From positions 2,838,501-2,902,500 of the forward strand of contig NW_026515546.1 of assembly GCF_014898815.1 (NCBI RefSeq): 64,000 nt of DNA, written 5' to 3'. How positions within the stretch are numbered: position 1 is the stretch's first letter; each line of letters starts with the position of its first letter. This document shows positions 62,470 through 64,000 of the stretch, in pieces. Under the pieces are notes generated by a model. That model saw only the letters and a program-made list of their open reading frames with translations. It ran no database searches and had not been told where the DNA came from. The DNA comes from Panonychus citri. Its lineage: Eukaryota; Arthropoda; Arachnida; Trombidiformes; Tetranychidae. A program made the position numbers and the translations under genes.

Positions 62470-64000
62470 TATAGGCATTGGAGTTGGTTCTGGAGGTTCA
62501 ATAGTTTTCTTTGCAGTTTATTTATTCATCATCATCCTCATCATTATCATCATTTTATCATCAACTCACCTGGATCACTATCAACACTTGCAATTCAATT
62601 TCATGCCAAAAGCTGATTCTTTCACTTTCCTTTTTGATTTCTTTAAATTGTACCCTTTTTAGTAGTTCTAGTTTTTTCTCTATCATAACCATCATCGTCT
62701 TCATCATCTTCCTCTTCACTATCATCTTCTACTTCTGCATCAGCCTTATCATGTCTGGACAAAAATCTAAACACCAAAGAACCCGAACAACTTTTGAAAC
62801 TTATCAACTTTACGATTTTTCAACTCAAGAGGATTTGGTAAGTCTTAGTATCATGATGTTTTTACTTGAAGAGGATTGGGCTGTAAGATCAGTTTATCGG
62901 AGACCAGAGTTTAGGTAAGTCGACAATCATTAGACGAAATCGATGATGATGACGACGATACTTGTGCATCTATGGACTCGAACTCTGGTTATCCTTCGGG
63001 TAACACAAACGTGAACCATAATGAACTTTCTGGACCAAAATCGAAACACCGACGGACCCGGACAACTTTTACAACTTATCAACTTTACGAACTCGAAAGA
63101 GCATTTGAAAAGTCGCAATATCCTGATGTTTTTACTCGTGAAGAATTGGCCTGTAATGTCAGTCTATCAGAGGCCAGAGTTCAGGTAAGTCGATAATCAA
63201 TCATTTGTTTGAACTAATATTAAAGAAAAGTTAAATTTCAATCGATTCTTATTTCGGTAAAAAGGTTTGGTTTCAAAATCGTTGAGCTAAATAGCGATGG
63301 CAGAAAAAGTTGGATCCATCATCTTCTGACCTTAATCATTCACAACTAACTGGCTCTTTGGTCTTATCAATAACTCGAACATATTGTTTACCTTTAACAA
63401 TCAAACTCATTTAAGCAGCACCAATGACTCAATTTTTCTGTTATTAATAGTTCAGGTTATTTAAAATAACCTCTCAAGCTGCCACTAAATTTTGTTAGTA
63501 AGAAAAATAAAAGTGAACTCGTTTACTTCGTTAATTAATTCGTTAACGTTAATTATGGAGTTCGTAATTAGTAAATTGATTTATTCTACAAGTTAATTGT
63601 TCAAATCTTGATTTTCTATTTCAATTGTTGATTCTTTAACCACATCTTAATTGTTTCAGAGACAAAAACTAATTAAGCGATTAGTAACGATAGTGGTATA
63701 TTGATCAATAATAAAATCATAATTCCAATAATCATCCACAATTAATTGATTCATTTGTTTCACCAAATAAGATTAAATGACTACCATTAACCTACCTCAT
63801 CATCAGGTCTAAACTGTTACCAAACTCACTGGCTAATATTATGGCTTAGTACAATAGGCTTAACACCTTATCATTTTCACTTATCCTCATCATCCTGCCC
63901 ATCATCATCCTCATCACCATCATCCACTTTCTTCATCTAATAATCAATCTCCACAATATCCTCTCGAATCGTGTTGGCAGCAGCAGCAGCCACAGCAACA
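62470..64000 (+). pseudogene. rx pseudogene: Mosaic rx pseudogene, running off the right edge
   Basis: Segments in order: a scrap of exon 2 (GVGSGG-like, ~62475-62497); the intron 1 end of the long rx copy (~62502-62737); a degenerate homeodomain piece (62751-62920) with internal deletions; a second, good exon 2 end with homeodomain residues 1-46 (62934-63184); intron 2 of the short-copy type (63185-63264); exon 3 of the short-copy type (63265-63420) with in-frame TGA at 63283 and TAG at 63292 inside the recognition helix; intron 2 of the long-copy type (~63545-63720); and exon 3 of the long-copy type with frameshifting deletions (63727-64000). The exon 2 acceptor CTGCAG is changed to CTGCAT (62740). 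No exon 1 was found. These lesions make a functional Rx protein very unlikely. Confidence 0.9.
62564..62569 (-). other. Antisense donor-like site shared by all rx copies
   Basis: Minus-strand CCAG|GTGAGT. The equivalent places are 58660-58665 (minus, CCAG|GTAAGT) and 50016-50021 (plus, CCAG|GTAAGT). The site is thus always antisense to the associated rx copy. Possibly chance or simple inheritance from the repeat. Confidence 0.25.

Noticed and set aside
1..64000. tRNA, rRNA or CRISPR array
   Set aside because: No GGTTCGAATCC-type T-arm with a matching acceptor stem, no rRNA core and no direct repeats with unique spacers were seen. The regular repeats present are microsatellites and minisatellites.

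Overview
This looks like an animal nuclear genome, most likely an arthropod. It is very AT-rich, has spliced genes with GT..AG introns, long TCA/TGA and GA/CT simple repeats, and bilaterian gene families (conventional protein kinase C, the retinal homeobox gene rx, and a coilin-type Tudor fold). A mite or other chelicerate would fit the compact, partly intronless genes, but that is an inference and nothing here fixes the species. There are no bacterial, viral or CRISPR features.

Layout. Positions 1-8680 are gene-poor, AT-rich and microsatellite-rich. 8681-11154 (minus) is an intronless conventional PKC with one single-base frameshift in the APE motif and a long Ser/Thr/Asn-rich insert inside its C2 domain. 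11155-23794 is gene-poor. 23857-24492 (minus) encodes a Ser-rich single-pass membrane protein of unknown function. 28692-43275 (plus) is a four-exon gene, assembled here by splice phase, for a 227-residue cysteine-rich type I membrane protein; its second intron is 11.3 kb. 44606-46186 (plus) is a two-exon gene whose last ~110 residues look like the C-terminal Tudor-like domain of coilin.

From 47.4 kb to the right edge the window is a homeobox neighbourhood. A 647-bp foldback element (47376-48022) sits just beyond the 3' end of an intact but C-terminally shortened rx paralogue (48158-49256, minus). The full-length rx gene (57556-61170, plus) is head-to-head with it. A near-identical ~0.86-0.91 kb non-coding inverted repeat lies upstream of the left gene (49962-50870) and inside intron 1 of the right gene (57862-58719). 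Downstream of rx, 61624-62158 holds a compact three-exon gene predicted to encode a 104-residue, almost bare, divergent paired-like homeodomain protein. From ~62470 to the end is a broken rx copy that is a patchwork of left-type and right-type segments. The region therefore looks like an actively duplicating and gene-converting rx cluster with a small homeobox gene embedded in it, and it is the most notable part of the window.
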